Assembly (NCBI GenBank): GCA_963210315.1
Contig: OY723266.1
Coordinates: 2,046,001-2,110,000, forward strand
Reading direction: 5' to 3'
DNA from: Rhynchopus euleeides
Taxonomy: Eukaryota; Euglenozoa; Diplonemea; Diplonemida; Diplonemidae
DNA: 64,000 nucleotides
A program made the translations under genes and the position numbers. Within the stretch, counting starts at the first letter, position 1. The number at the start of each line of letters is the position of its first letter. The notes beneath the pieces were generated by a model. That model had not been told where the DNA came from. It did not search any database and worked only from the letters and a program-made list of their open reading frames with translations. This document shows, piece after piece, positions 17,835-30,391 of the stretch.

Positions 17835-18742
17835 CATCTTATATTCAAGGTACATCTTGTATTCGAGGTACATCGTATATTCGACCCCCCCCAGTAATAT
17901 TATGCGGGAGGGGGGTTTATAAAAATTTTCGGGAAAATTCTACTTTTTTCCCGACTATGCCCACCCTGCTTAGAGGGTACACAGGTCACCTGGACACCAA
18001 TAATGGCCCCACTACGAACCGCGATTGACCCAAAGAGTCCAAGAACGCGAAGGAGAAGGCCAGATGTTCGCTACCGTGGCCTCCGGCGGCTGGGGGGCTC
18101 CGCCCCCCAGACCCCCCGCTGTGCTGTGTGCCTGTCGAGTGGACATATGTACCGTTGGTGCACCATGGCAAGTGGGAAACGGCACAACACCAGGAGTACG
18201 ACATGGTCGTGAGTGAAGACGGGGTACGTGCAGACCACCCCACCCCTGACACAAGTCTGTACGACTTCCTCGTTGTCCACTGGCGATCGACATTGCCTCG
18301 CCTGGCGCTGTTGGAGCACGAAGTCCGGGGATTCTCCTTCAGCCCCCCTGTCCAGCAGTGGTCTCTCAAGGGCTTGGCGTGCACCTTCTGGCACTCCTGA
18401 CGTTGCCCTACAGTTCCTGAGACAGATCCATGGCTGGAGGCACGGCCGGATGGTGTTGTAGCAAAGGACACCTGCTCTCCCACAGCACCTCACACATCTC
18501 CAACAGGGTGTATGTGGGGTGCTGTGTGAGGTGTCCGTCGGCTTTATGAAGCAACCAAAGTCAGGATGCGGGCAGGTGCCCCGCTCACCCCATACACGGA
18601 CAGGAAACGCCAAAACGGCGCCAAAAAACGGAAAACGGGAAAACCGGCAAAAACCGGCTTTTTTGCAGAATTTGGAAAGTCACCCACTATCCCTGGTTCG
18701 GCGTTGTCAGCCAAAAAAAATCGCACAAAAAAATTCTGTCCA
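17835..18742. other. Repeat fragments; no confident gene
   Basis: 17838-17885 has three GGTACATCTTATATTC-type repeats. 18062-18117 is the GC hairpin unit on the minus strand. 18128-18400 (+) reads a coherent stretch (HGKWETAQHQEYDMVVSEDG, then SLYDFLVVHWRSTLPRLALL) that may be a transposase remnant but matches nothing I know. 18600-18665 has short inverted repeats (AAAACCGGCAAAAACCGGCT). Confidence 0.45.
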
Positions 18743-18857
18743 TTGGGGGCCTTCGCTCAGAAATGCAGAGAAGTGAGAAATGGTGAACCGCCTCACAACA
18801 CTGGCTGCAAAGTGACACAGTTTGACACACATAGTGGCACAGAGCAAAGGCCCCCAT
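18743..18857. mobile_element. MITE-3 family copy
   Basis: ATTGGGGGCCTTCGCTC at the left and GAGCAAAGGCCCCCAT at the right form inverted ends of a 115-bp non-coding element. Related copies are at 16637, 46969 and 63083. Confidence 0.7.
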
Positions 18858-19261
18858 TACATCTTGCGACACCCGCTCACACCCCCACTCCCATCAGACG
18901 GAGGAGGACTGCATCGCTGAGGGTGGGGAGAGGCCCTCAGCAGGTCGAGTGCAGTATGCGAGTAGGGTGGGGAGGGGGGGATGGAGCCTGTGTTGCACCA
19001 CATCAGAAAGTCGCACTGTGTCTTGTCGCCTCTCTCCGGAGCCGGGTGGTGGGGTGAAACGCGGCAGCGCAGTCATGTATGATCCTTACACCGGGGTTTT
19101 TCGGCCAAAATCCTGAAAAATTTACTCCGGCTTTTTCCCTTCTCCTTTTTTCCCCGTTCCCCCCCCGTTTTTCCGCCTTTATTTGCATTTTTGAGCTCGG
19201 TGCGGATCGTGGTGGGGTCATTTTGTTTTCACAGCGCCCGTCACAGCCTATGTGTGCATCC
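18858..19261. other. No gene recognised
   Basis: Mixed-composition sequence. 19200-19224 carries the GATCGTGGTGGGGTCATTT repeat in the same orientation as at 10873, 13150 and 13926. Confidence 0.4.
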
Positions 19262-19728
19262 GAGGAAATCGCCGAACTTTGACGAAAACCTGGCGGTAGC
19301 GAAGAACCCCTCAGTCGCATAAGGACAAGCACAAGCCACAGGGGGGTCTGGGGGGCGGAGCCCCCCAGCCGCCGGAGGGCACGGTAGTGAACTTCCGAGC
19401 TGAACTCGGTGTGGATCGCTCCGACATCAGGTCGGAACCCAGTGCTGCGCGGGCAGAAGCAGTCAGACGAGTGTGTTGGTGCATTTCCTCCTCTGTATGT
19501 ATAGGAGGAAACCGCCGAACTTTGACGAAAACTTGACGGTAGCGAAGAACCCCAGTCGCATAAGGACAAGCCAGCACACGCCGCTGGTCTGCATGGGGGG
19601 TCTGGGGGGCGGAGCCCCCCAGCCGCCGGAGGCCACGGTAGTGAACATCTGTACCTTCCAAGATGAACTCGGTGTGGATCACTCCGACATCAGGTAGGAA
19701 CCCAGTGCCGCGCGGGAAGCAGTCACTG
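19262..19728 (+). repeat. Tandem direct repeat (~241-bp period), each unit with a GC hairpin
   Basis: 19263-19470 and 19504-19728 share GCCGAACTTTGACGAAAAC, GTCGCATAAGGACAAGC, the hairpin unit (19340-19392 and 19595-19652) and GAACTCGGTGTGGATC. The two units differ by small indels. Confidence 0.85.
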
Positions 19729-22700
19729 GAAGCCAGGTGGAGGCCATGGTCTGGGGGGGCTGGCCCACCCAGCCCCCACTTCCCCCATTTTTGGTCCCAT
19801 TTTTTTTCCTCCCGAATATGGCTTTATTTGAATCGTTCGAATCCGTGGCTCACGCCATGGTATTTCTTTTTCTCCAGAAATTTTATTGGTCCATGTTACT
19901 TGGCTCAGAACCAAAAGGGAAAAAAAAGGGGAAAAAAAATATTTTGGCCGAATCTCTTATACTTACTCCGATTTAGGATCAGACTTGAGCGCAGTGCACC
20001 GGAGATCTTTTTTGCGGTGCGGTTCGCGGTGTATTTTCTCCCCCATATGGCGTGAGGGGAAATCCGCTCGTGCGCTCAAACAAAACCCGGACTCTTTGCC
20101 AAAAAAAATGCTCCCGGGTGGTGGTGACTCCTCTGAGCCTCTTTGGCTCGGATGGGCCTCACGTCACAGCGTGGCGGCGAGTGACCAAACACAGCGGTGT
20201 TGTGGCAGAAGGTACCGTGGCGGAAGGTGTGGCTGCGGAATGGATTAACACCTTCTGGGGGTCTTCGCTGGCCGTTATCCTTCGTCAATCTCCGTCAGTT
20301 TTCAGCTGATTCAACAGGGATTTCACCAAAATGCACTGACGGTCACCCCGTAGCGAAGACCCCCTCTGGGTGTAAACTCAACGACAACTCAGCTCGGCGC
20401 TGTTATTTTGCTGTTGCTGGAAAACCTAGAAACCTGCTGCGCAAGCCCCACCAACCAGCATTATTTCCGGCGCTGTTTCGCACACAGCAAGAAGCTTGTC
20501 GCAGTGAAACAGATTTGTCAGCGCTTTGGGTGACAATCTACATCGTTGCCTTGTTGCCATGGCTGTGCGCACAGACAGCGCCTTTTATTTTTTCAGCACA
20601 CTTCGATGTGGGCGGAAAGTGTCGCGTGCTTGTTCGTGCCCTTGTGCTCCTCACTCACGACACCATCATCAGCAGGAGTGTGAGTGTGGAAGCGTCAACG
20701 CAAAAAAAGAAACCAAAGCAAAAAGTGCCGAACAAAGCGCAGTGACACTTTTGCCCATTATTTCAGGCAGGTTCACTCCCTCGCCACCGAAGCAGACGTC
20801 AGGATACATAGGTTGGGTTTTCCCCCCACCACCACCACCACCCCCTCTCCTCGCACTGGATCTGTTGATACCTGACCCACCTGTCCCCATTATCTCTTTC
20901 CCACCGTCTTGCCAACCTCACCTATCCCACAGTAGTACTGATTTCCCTTTCTTCTCCCCACTAATTGTCCGTGATTCTTTTGATAGCCAGGCATCATCCG
21001 AGCTGGTGAAGCCTTCTGTGCCTTGCGAATACCCACACCACTTTATCAGGCTGGGCGTGCGGTATTCTAGAATGGGGGGGGGGGGGCGGGGCGGGAGGAT
21101 AACAAAGCTGCCTCGTTTCGTCACCTTTCGATCCGGGCGGCGTCGGCACAGGATGTATAGTTGTTTGGGCGGCGCACAACTCTATGTGTCTTTTGCTGTA
21201 TTTTGCGACCACTCATACTGTTTCATCAGATCGGTGGGAATGGTGTGCACAACGAGAGTGGGGCTTCTGCGTTCCAACATAAAATAATGCATTTTTTAAG
21301 TTACGAGCGACGAAGCGCGATCGCGAAGTAACAACGGAAATCGTACGACTGAAGCTTCAGAAGGATCGCACATTCATGCCACTTCACAGGGGCTTCCACA
21401 AGGTTTTAAGTGCACTCCCTGTTTTTACTGCAACAGGGCTCCTGTGAGTGTCAAAAAGATACGAGGCATGGCTTGGGCACACCCAAGGCGTGTTCATGTC
21501 ACCGCCCTCCCGATTTTTTCACCTGGGGGGGGGGGGGGTGACATATACACGGGGGGTGGTAGGTAATTGATTTGTTGTCTCGTTTGCTGCCACGATCCAG
21601 CGGGGGCACAGATAGTTTTGCCCGAATTTGGCGCACAAGGCAACAAGTCTATTCTTTTGCAGTTACTGGAGGGGTGTTGTATAATCTTTCTTTGTAGCGA
21701 GAGGAGTGCGGTTTCTATTTTATTGTTTTGTTCCATTTTTTTTGCCTTCACCTCACCCAAACCAGCGGGGGGCTGAGTCAGGGTTTTGACCAGGCCTGCC
21801 ACTGGCCAAACAAGGGATTGGCCCTGACCAGGGAGGGCAAAATGAGCTGCCACCCACCTGGTCAATTTTTGGCCTGGCCAACCACCTGGTCACGCCGCTG
21901 ACTCGACCACCGCTATCCTGGACACCCCGCGCCCCCTTTCACATTAGCAAAAGACCATCTTCGGTCATGCCTCACGACTTTCACAGATTTTGCCTCACGA
22001 CTTTCGCTCAGAAGTAGAGAAAGGTGGGTGCCCGAACAGAATACGGGCCGGATGCCACAGTGACAGAGCAAAGGCACCAAGTGACATCCCTCAGAGAGAC
22101 TGGATCGCCTTTCTGGTGCAGCATCTTCTTCCGGATATGGATCGTCTGCACCACCAAGGCTGTTCGTCAACGAATCAAACAGGCAACGTGCTGTCCTTTG
22201 CAGCAGGCGCCGGAAGTGCATTTGCTTCAGGACATGCCGGACCTCGGATCTTCAACCCTGTTTATTATCTGGAGTAGAGCATGCGGGAAATGCACCCACG
22301 GGGATGACTGCGTGTGTTCTTTGTGTTGTAGCCATGGCCTTCCGAGTAGTGTAGGCCAGGGCTTTACAGCGCAACGCGGAGGAGAGCGAAACCATGTGGT
22401 GGCCCGGTTTTCACGGTGTGTGTACTCTAAGGGGACACTTCGCGATGCCAGCACGCTACCCCAAACTACAAGTGAGTGGTCCAGAGAGTTTCTGGAGGCA
22501 CCCCTTCTGAGAGGAAGAATCATGGAAGTGCGTATTCACGAGTTATGAGAGCAGCAGCATGTCAGCGCGAAGGGCTTTGGATTAACACCTGAAGGCCACT
22601 TCACAGGCCTTGCGACATGAGACACGAGTGTGCGCTCGATGAAAATCAGTTCAGCGCTGTTTCTTTAGTGCAGTTGCTGGGCAATGTGTGATTCTCCCAC

Positions 22701-23369
22701 AAAAGTGAAAGGATGTTCAGTTTTCCTGCCAAACAAAAGCAACATCAGATTCGGTTTTTTATACTAAAAAGTGTATCGCGGTGTGTGTCGGGGCAGAAGG
22801 TTCAACAAAAGAAAGAGGCTTTTGCCGAGCATTTTCCACTGAAAAATGCAACCGTGCAACACATACCCGCAACAAAACAGGGTCGGACAGGGGCTGCACT
22901 GTGTTGAATGGATACTCAATCCATTCTTGTTGACACCACAACACAGGAGTAACGACCACCACTGGTGCACATCGTTTGTGTGCACCTGGAAGCACACATG
23001 AAGCCAGCCCCTTGGACACCTGGCAATGCTACGAGGTTTGATACAGAAGAAGAATGCCTGCAAGAATAGCCGCGTCTGGGGGAAGGTGGACTGACAGATT
23101 GGAGAAGCCACACACCCACACCTGAGCCCTCCCACATCCCTGTTGGGCCCCTGCATTGGGGCCAGCACAACTCCCTCTCGGGGGCCGTTGAACCACCCTG
23201 CCTGCTGCTGTTGGTGCTGATATTGCTGCTCACGCAGAAACACAGACATATGATCTCCCCACACAAAAACGTGGTCACCACACAATACACACGCAGCTCC
23301 GTTGCACCGACAGTTTCCTCCACCACACCCACCCTCCCCAGGCCCCCGTCGGAGACAGACAACAGAACA
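19729..23369. other. Repeat-rich intergenic region upstream of the EF-hand gene
   Basis: Contents in order: a MITE-4 copy (20257-20364, ends GGGGGTCTTCGCT and AGCGAAGACCCCC); a dispersed repeat with GATGTGGGCGGAAAGTGTCG and GCGTCAACGCA (20600-20755, related to 16022-16093, 27250-27330 and 52225-52300); a stretch TTACGAGCGACGAAGCG to CGACTGAAGC (21300-21355) shared with 38817-38878; palindromic CTGGTCAGGGCC-type sequence (21780-21905); and a stretch 22575-22700 also similar to 38885-38990. No convincing exon was found. 5' untranslated sequence of the EF-hand gene is expected in the last few hundred bases. Confidence 0.5.
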
Positions 23370-25067
23370 ATGGGAGGCCAGCACTCCACACTGCGTGAGG
23401 AGCTCATTGAGCTGGACCTGACAGGTGAGGGGTATGCCCAAGGGTGGTGTGGCGTGTGAACCCGTGTTTTGCAGCCGCCTCTCGTGTTTGCAGCCGCCTC
23501 TCCCCGCCCCCACGTGTGGCTGGGTTCGATGTGCCGTGGACGGGACTCGCCTTCTGCATTTCCCCTTCCCCTGCACTCTGGGGTGGTGTCACCCACTGCT
23601 GCAGTCGTCAACCATGTACCACCCCCGTCACACAGGCAGTTCGCGTTGGCCGACCTGAGGCAGCTGATTGAGGTGAATGCCGAGATTTTCGGTGAGGGGC
23701 CGGCAAAAGCGGCTGACGAATGGGTATGTTCTGAAGCAGTGCATGTGCCAGTCGACCGCAGTGCCCCACCACATACCCCACAACCGCAGATTGAGACGGT
23801 GATGGACGGAGACGAGGAGGGGCAGGTGATGATGGAAGATGTGATCCAGTCCGATGAGGTGTGCACCTGCGAACAATGCTGTCACCCTCTTCCCCAGAGT
23901 CCCGAGATTCACCCGGTTTCGTTTTAATTTTCGGAGCAGAGCTGCGTGCTACTCGCCTCAGGATTTCACCAGAGCAGCAACGGGAAGTATCGAGAACACC
24001 ACCCACCCACACCCCCACAGTTCGCCGATCTCGTCCAGGCAACGCAGGGCGACCTCGAAGATGTGATCGCAGACCTGAACCTCCGGATCGAGCAGCGCGA
24101 GGTCGAGGAGGTGGAGGAGATCGTGGAGGAGGAGGGGGAGGAGGTCGAGCCCGCTGCCGAGGACGAGGCCGCGCCGGCGGAGGAGGAGGAGGAGGTGCCG
24201 GAGCCGCCGGCAGAGCCGGAGGCCGAGCCCGAGGTCGAGGAGCAGCCCGAGCCCGAGCCCGAGGTCGAGGAGCAGCCCGAACCCGAGGCTGAGCCCGAGG
24301 CAGAGGTCGAGGAGCAGGCCGAGCCTGAGCCTGAGGAGGAGCCCGAGGCTGAGGCCGAGGAGGAGGTCGCAGCGGAGCCGGAGGAGGAGGAGGCCGAGGT
24401 GGAGGCGGAGGTCGAGGAGGTCGAGGAGGAGCAGCCGGAGGCCGAGGTCGAGGAGGCCGCTGAGGTCGAAGAGCAGCAGGAGCGCGGCCTGCCCGAGGAG
24501 GAGGAGGAGCCTGAGGCCGAGGACGAGGCGGAGGCGGAGGTGGAGGCCGTGGAGGAGGAGGAGGAGGAGCAGATCCCCCCGCCGGAGCCGCGGTCGGAGG
24601 GGGGCAGCCGCTTCACCGACGAGGCGCTGCAGGCGTCGTTCGACCTGTTCGACTACGACAGGAAGGGCAAGGTGGGGCACGAGGACCTGCGCCTGATCAT
24701 GGAGGGCTACGGCGTGAGGGGCCTCCTCCTCGACCAGGAGGACGACTACACCTTCGAGGACTTCAAGGGCTTCGTGGAGAGCTACACTCCTGCGCCCAGC
24801 TCCGTCGAGGAGATCCGCGCGGCCTTCGGGAGCTTCGACGTCACCGGTGCCGGGTCCCTCTCCGTCGCAGACATCTACGAGTCGATGTGCCTTATCGACC
24901 CCCGTGTGACGGAGGACGAGGTTGCGGAGGTGGTGCGCTACTGCGCGGTGTCCGAGGGGTCTGCCGGGGAGTCCCTCACGGTCGATGACTTCACCCAGGC
25001 GAGCATTGACGTCGACGAGCTCCCCCGCCGCCTCAAGCAGCGCTACGGGGTGGTTGAGCTGGAGTAA
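23370..25067 (+). CDS. EF-hand protein with N- and C-terminal EF-hand pairs joined by a long Glu/Pro-rich linker
   Basis: I model four exons: 23370-23431, 23636-23723, 23790-23858 and 24021-25067. All introns are GT-AG and the joined frame is open, giving 421 residues. The product starts MGGQHSTLREE, a plausible N-myristoylation site. EF loops by pattern are D16-D27 (DLTGEGQFALAD), D56-D67 (DGDEEGQVMMED), D284-D295 (DYDRKGKVGHED) and D346-D357 (DVTGAGSLSVAD). All end in Asp rather than the usual Glu, which can lower Ca2+ affinity. Residues about 95-275 are a low-complexity Glu/Val/Ala/Pro linker with EPEVEEQPEP repeats. Calmodulin-like signalling or structural Ca2+ binding is likely; the target is unknown. 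It lies upstream of the PLC cluster on the same strand. An AATAAA stands at 25354. Exon 1 donor choice (GTATGC at 23432, not GTGAGG at 23425) is the only one that keeps the frame. Confidence 0.8.
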
Positions 25068-27584
25068 GACAGGGAGGAGTGTGAGACTTTCTTCAAAAAA
25101 AATTGGGCGAAAGAGGAGGAGGAGTGCCGAGCGTAGTCCACTTTGTGCGTGTATGAGGTGCAGTGTGTGTTGTGGTGCAGAGTGGGGGAACCCAGCCTGC
25201 ACTGTGTGGTGGCGGTGGTGGGTGTGGTGTGGTTGTAGCAGGGGGAACCAAGCAGTGCAGGGGTTTGGAGGGGTGGTGTCTCCCACACATCTCGGAGGCG
25301 GGGTTCGTCTTGCCGTTCGCAGGGCATGGGTCGGGTCCCGTATGCAGAGTAAAAATAAATGAGATGAATGTGGGGATGTAGCGGGGGTGTACACAACTGT
25401 ATGTGGTGCTTCGTGCTGGTCATGCTGCAACACGTTGTCAAGAATTGAAGTAAAAAAACAAGTTGTGTCCCCGTTGGGTGGTGTGTGTGTGTGTGGTGTG
25501 TGGATGTGAGTTTGTTGTGTTGTGATGTGTGGTTCTAGAAAAAAATGGAAAAAAAAATGTTGGGCATTTTGTGCTTTGTACAGAGCCAGACCCCCCCCTA
25601 CCCCTGGAAAAAAGCATCCAGCAAACTGTGTTGCATTGTTGTTGCACTGGCAATGCCGGGCTGACACCCCCCCTCCCCCCTGTGTGCGTGCGTGGGTGTC
25701 GATCCAGTATACCCCGCCCCTATTTCCCTCCCCTTGCCCCCAACCCCCAGCCGCTTTGCGTTCGTATACACTAGGTGCACGAAGCCCCTCCCCCCCCCCC
25801 CCCCCCACGCGTGGAAATCAAACATGCAAATGTACGCAGCGTTGTTTGCTTGCCATACTCCCCCCCCCCACCCCCCTCCCCCCACCAGTCAGCCCTTCTT
25901 CCACCCCGAACGGCCGCCTGTTTTCTTCGAGGGTCCCTCCCATTTTGTAGTCGCGGGGGGGGGGGGGGGGTGGTGTGTGTGTGTGTCGGTTTTGGGCCAG
26001 GGCCATGCCTGTGTTTCGCCCTCTGTTTTGTTGCCAAACAAAATGTGCAACTTCTCATCTGGGCAAAAGGTTGCCCCCCCCTTCCCCACCCCCCCCCACC
26101 CCCAAGTTTGATGTATACGAGACCCCGCACATCCATTTTTCCTCCCCCGGGGGAAAAAACAGCAATGGCCGTGTCCCCCACCCCCCCACATGCACACACA
26201 GACATGCCCTTTTTTCATTCATTACTTTTGTAAAGTTCGGGCGCCAGCCCAACTCAAGAAGCTTTTGATCTGCGCGGATCCTTTGAATGCTGCAGACACC
26301 CCCTCCCCCACACCCCACACGCCCCACAGGACAGGCTGAGGGGCTGTTCAGCATTCTTCTGCATTCAAAGCTCCCACGCACGCCTTCCCCTTCTCTCCCC
26401 ACCCTTTCCCTGCGCTCCGGCTATGCTCCATTTTTTCTCCACGCCGTATTCTCCTTTTGGCCAGCGCCATCAGGAGCGCACGGTGCCACAGCAAGCCTTC
26501 GCAAAAACGGTGGGGTCGGGGAGGGGTGCGTGTGGGGTGGGTGGAGGAATTTTTTTTGGTAAAACACACCCCGTGTGGTAGAGAAAATACGGCAAGAGTC
26601 TCGGTGGGTCGGAAGAGCAGATGGTTCCCGCAACAGCTCCCGGGGAGCGGCGGGTATTTCGCATAGGATGCCGGATGTGTGAACACGTTTGTGCGGTTTG
26701 CCCTGTGTTGTGTGAACATATGTGTATGTGTGTGTGTATGCTCCACCCAACCCGACACATTTTCTGTACTTCAGACAGGTAAGGTCACTCGACACGCGGG
26801 GGGGGGGTTTTTTGTGTGTGTTTTTTCCGCCAGCCGACATCACTAGCGCCAGCGAGAAAAAAAAAGAAGGTGGAAGCGATCAATGCAAAAATCATCTGAA
26901 AGGAAGACTCGAGAGACTGCTGCTGTATTTTGGAAACGTGTATCCCCAGCTTCTGCTGTGCCCTTCCGCTAGGCAACGCAAAAAATAGGGCTTGCATGTG
27001 TGAGACCTATTGCGTCATGCCAAATCAGTGGAATCAAGGGGGTTGGGGTGGCGTTGTCCGGCGGAGGGCGTCCGTGGGGATGGGGAGACAGAGCAAGAGG
27101 GCGGTCAAGTGAGACGTGAGGGAGGGAGGCGTGAAACAGCATCTTAGTGAAGGTTGCATGGGGTGAGCGAGGGTGGAAAAAAGACAGTGCGAATTGTTCA
27201 GGAACAAAAAAAAGTTGGGCGCGGCCCGTATTTTATTCTATTTCCAGCACACTCCGATGTGGGCCGGAAAGTCGTTCAAAATTTCACGTGCTTTGTTCGT
27301 GCCCTTTCTTCTTTTTTTTTTGTGTTCCTCAGCCTCACATGAGCGCGGAAAAAGCGTCGGAAGCAAAAAAAAAAACTATCGGACAAAAAATCCGCCGCCC
27401 ACACCCCCCCATTCCCCACCGCGCACCCCGACTCCCGCACACTGATGACAGCATGTTATGATGAGAGCAAGCACACAACACTATTCGCCAACATGGTTTG
27501 GCCAACACCTGGTTTTCCGGAAGCAACACCTGGAACGCCCACACCATCCTCACACCAGGCGCGCGGCCGCAGGCCGGTGGCGCG
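25068..27584. other. Intergenic region between the EF-hand gene and PLC-A
   Basis: AATAAA at 25354-25359 may be the EF-hand polyadenylation signal. The rest contains (GT)n near 25487-25505, many C or G runs (25793-25807, 25957-25970) and a copy of the dispersed GATGTGGGCC...CGTGCTTTGTTCGTGC repeat at 27250-27305. No exon-like frame with biased codon use is evident. The last ~90 bases (GGCGCGCGGC to GGTGGCGCGATG) resemble the leader of the other PLC genes. Confidence 0.5.
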
Positions 27585-30391
27585 ATGGGGGGTGTATGCT
27601 GTGGCGGGCGGACCAAGGCCGCTGGCGCTGTCACGGAGACAGACCGGCCTGACCGCCCCTTAGAGAAACTTGTGAAGCAGGAGCCGCGGATGGTGCGGAA
27701 GACGATTCTGCACCTGAAGAACGTCCTGCCAGGGCTGTTGCGATATGTGTACAGAGAGAATGCGTGCACGGCTGACAAGAGGCACCTGATTTCCCCTGCG
27801 ATAAGCACGATCCGTCAGGCGCTTGTTGCTTACAGCCGAGCCTACACTGATGCGAAGTGGTTTAAGCTGTCGCTAAGCCACAAGGAGGCGATGCTCCTGG
27901 TGCGGTGTTACGTGCACGAGTACCGAGGGGAGCTTCTATCACGGTCAACCTTCCCCGATGAGGGGGAGCGACGGTTTGCCGAAACATTTGTTGATCATTT
28001 CACCGCGTTGTGGAAAAGGTTCCAGGATGCCAACGAGGATGTGCGGACTCTGCTGAAGGCCGTTTATTGGCGCAACACAGCTGACCTCTGCACATTCTTC
28101 ATGACAACGGATGATGACGCGGGTGGTGAGCTGAGTGTGTCGGAGATTGAGGGGGCTCTGCACAAAAGCAACGTCGGGCTGGAAGGGCCACGGTTACGGC
28201 GTCTCATTGCAAAGCAGGACACCAGTGGAGATATGCGGCTCGATTTTGGCGAATATATCGCGTTCTATGTGAAGATCACAGAGAAGCGTTTCATCGAGCA
28301 GGCGTTGTTTTCTGAGTTTGTCTTCAGTGAGCCCACTGGATACATGAAGCCGGAGGAGTTTCACGAATTCCTCGAGACGCAGCAGGGATTCACAGGCGAC
28401 ATCCGTGCGTCGCTAAAGCTGCTGCACAGGCTGAAGGGCGCAGGGATGGCGACGACGTTCACCACCTCCAGCGGGGGGCAGTCCATCGGCATGACTCCGA
28501 GGCAGTTTGCTGAGTTCCTCACTTCGTTCCCGAATGACGCTGACGAAGAGAAGCGGATGGAGCAACAGCACTTCCCTCACAACTCCGTGTACAACCCGAA
28601 GTACACCACACGCATCTATCAAGACATGCGACGACCACTCACCGAGTACATGATTGCGTCGAGTCACAACACCTACCTCGATCACGGCCAGCTTGCTGGG
28701 CAGTCCAGTTGCACTGCCTATCAGAATGCACTGCTGCTGGGGTGCCGGTGTGTGGAGATTGATTGTTGGGATGGGCGGGACGGTGAGCCTGTTGTCTACC
28801 ACGGCCACACGCTGACGACAAAGGTGAAGTTCTACGATGTGATCAAGACGATTGACAGATACGCATTCAAACGATCGCAGTACCCCGTCATCCTGAGTCT
28901 CGAAGTGCACACCTCGCAGCAACAGCAGGCACGAATGGGGCAGATCATGAAGAGCGTTTTCCGTCGAAAGCTGGAGAACGGTGAATTCGTGTCGATCCTG
29001 CAGCCGCCGATTGCCTTCACTGACCACTGCCGTGAGGCGTTCGACTTCACACCCGAAGGCTTGAAGGGGAAGATCCTTGTGAAGGGAAAGATCCTGCCAA
29101 CATCAGGCCCGAAGTTCCGGAAACACTGCGAGCTGGTCCAGAAGATGCTGGATCAATGTCAAGTATGCACCTACCCGTGTTTCGCTTCTGCCACCACCTT
29201 CATCCACAACAGGAACAGTCCCAGAAGCTGCATATGGACGAAACCCGAGGTGCTGATGATGTTGCAGACCGTGATGATGATGACAAGCAGTCTGGTGCCA
29301 CAAACGTCAGCATCTCCGGTGAGAGTGGCAACCTTCTGACAAAGGGCTCTGGGAACGAGCTGAAGTCGGGCACAAGCAACCTCAAGGTCTCTGATGTGCA
29401 CAACGAGACCACCAGCAAGAAGGACAAGGTCATTTGCATGTCCCCAGAGCTGAGCAGCTGTGTGTGGTTGAAGTCAGTGCACTACCGTGGCTACGATATG
29501 ACGAAGGATAAGGGCAATCACTGGGACGTCAGCTCGTTCAAAGAAAACAGCTTCGACAAACTGTGCGGCAACCCTCGTGCGAGAGAACAGTTCATTGAAG
29601 CGAACAAGATTGTCTTCGCACGGATCTACCCCGGTGCGCACCGTGTTGCTTCTGACAACTTCCACCCTCAGCACTGGTGGAACGTTGGGTCCCAGATTGT
29701 CGCCCTGAACTATCAGATCGAGCACAACAGATCTGAAGAGCTTCGTTACAACCTGTCTCGTTTCATGGACAACGGGCGGTGTGGCTACCTCTTGAAGACC
29801 CCTTCGTTGCGCTTCCCGGCACGGAAGCACAACGACTCTGATGACGGGATTGTTCTGACGGTGGAGATCTTCCAGGGGTTCGGGCTGCCGAAGCCGAACA
29901 ACGAGTCCTCTGGTGAGAAGATCGACCCCTATGTGGCAGTCTGTATGAACGGGCATGAAGCAGATCAGACCATCAAAATGACAACGCGCGTCATCGACGA
30001 CAACGGGTGGAACCCTGAGTTTTTCCACGTCGACCCACGCGTCGGCCCCAGCGACCCCTTGCAGATGAAAGACGTGAGACGATCCACAGCGAACACAAAC
30101 GGGGGCAACATGTTTGTGTTCAACATCAAATGCCTCGACATGGCAATGCTCACTCTGCAGGTGTGGGACCAGGACGTCGGTGTCGGGGACGACTACATCG
30201 CGGAAGCGGTCATCCCTGTCAACATCCTGCGAACAGGTATGCCGCCAGACACCCACCCCACCCCACCCCACCCCACCCCCACATCCACCACAGGCTACCG
30301 CGCAGTGCCGTTAAAATCTGTAAAATTTGTGCAGCTGCACGCACTGCTGTTCTGCAAGTTCTCCCTGCAGCAACCGCTGCGATATGCTTGA
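27585..30391 (+). CDS. Phosphoinositide-specific phospholipase C, paralogue A
   Basis: Three exons, 27585-29162, 29213-30236 and 30294-30391 (GT-AG), give 899 residues. Intron 1 could instead end at 29218, removing two residues. N-terminus MGGVCCGG suits dual myristoylation and palmitoylation. EF loops are D176-E187 and D212-E223. The X box follows with H361, E391, D393, H406 and E440, spaced exactly like H311, E341, D343, H356 and E390 of PLC-delta1. An acidic linker (DDVADRDDDDK) leads to the Y box (about 600-715: ARIYPGAHRVASDNFHP, CGYLLK) and a C2 domain (about 738-899). No PH domain is visible. The enzyme should hydrolyse PIP2 to IP3 and diacylglycerol at the inner membrane, Ca2+-dependently. 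It is the first of three tandem copies; its C-terminal half is identical in translation to that of the next gene. Confidence 0.95.

Noticed and set aside
18128..18400. Protein-like stretch as a transposase or host exon
   Set aside because: Coherent composition but a stop at 18400, no motif and no clear splice sites; left as unclassified repeat DNA.
9086..19652. GC hairpin units as bacterial-type terminators
   Set aside because: They lie in eukaryotic repeat DNA without T tracts and away from gene ends.
23958..25808. 616-codon Leu/Arg-rich ORF on the minus strand
   Set aside because: Mirror of the GAG/GAC-rich acidic linker of the EF-hand gene.
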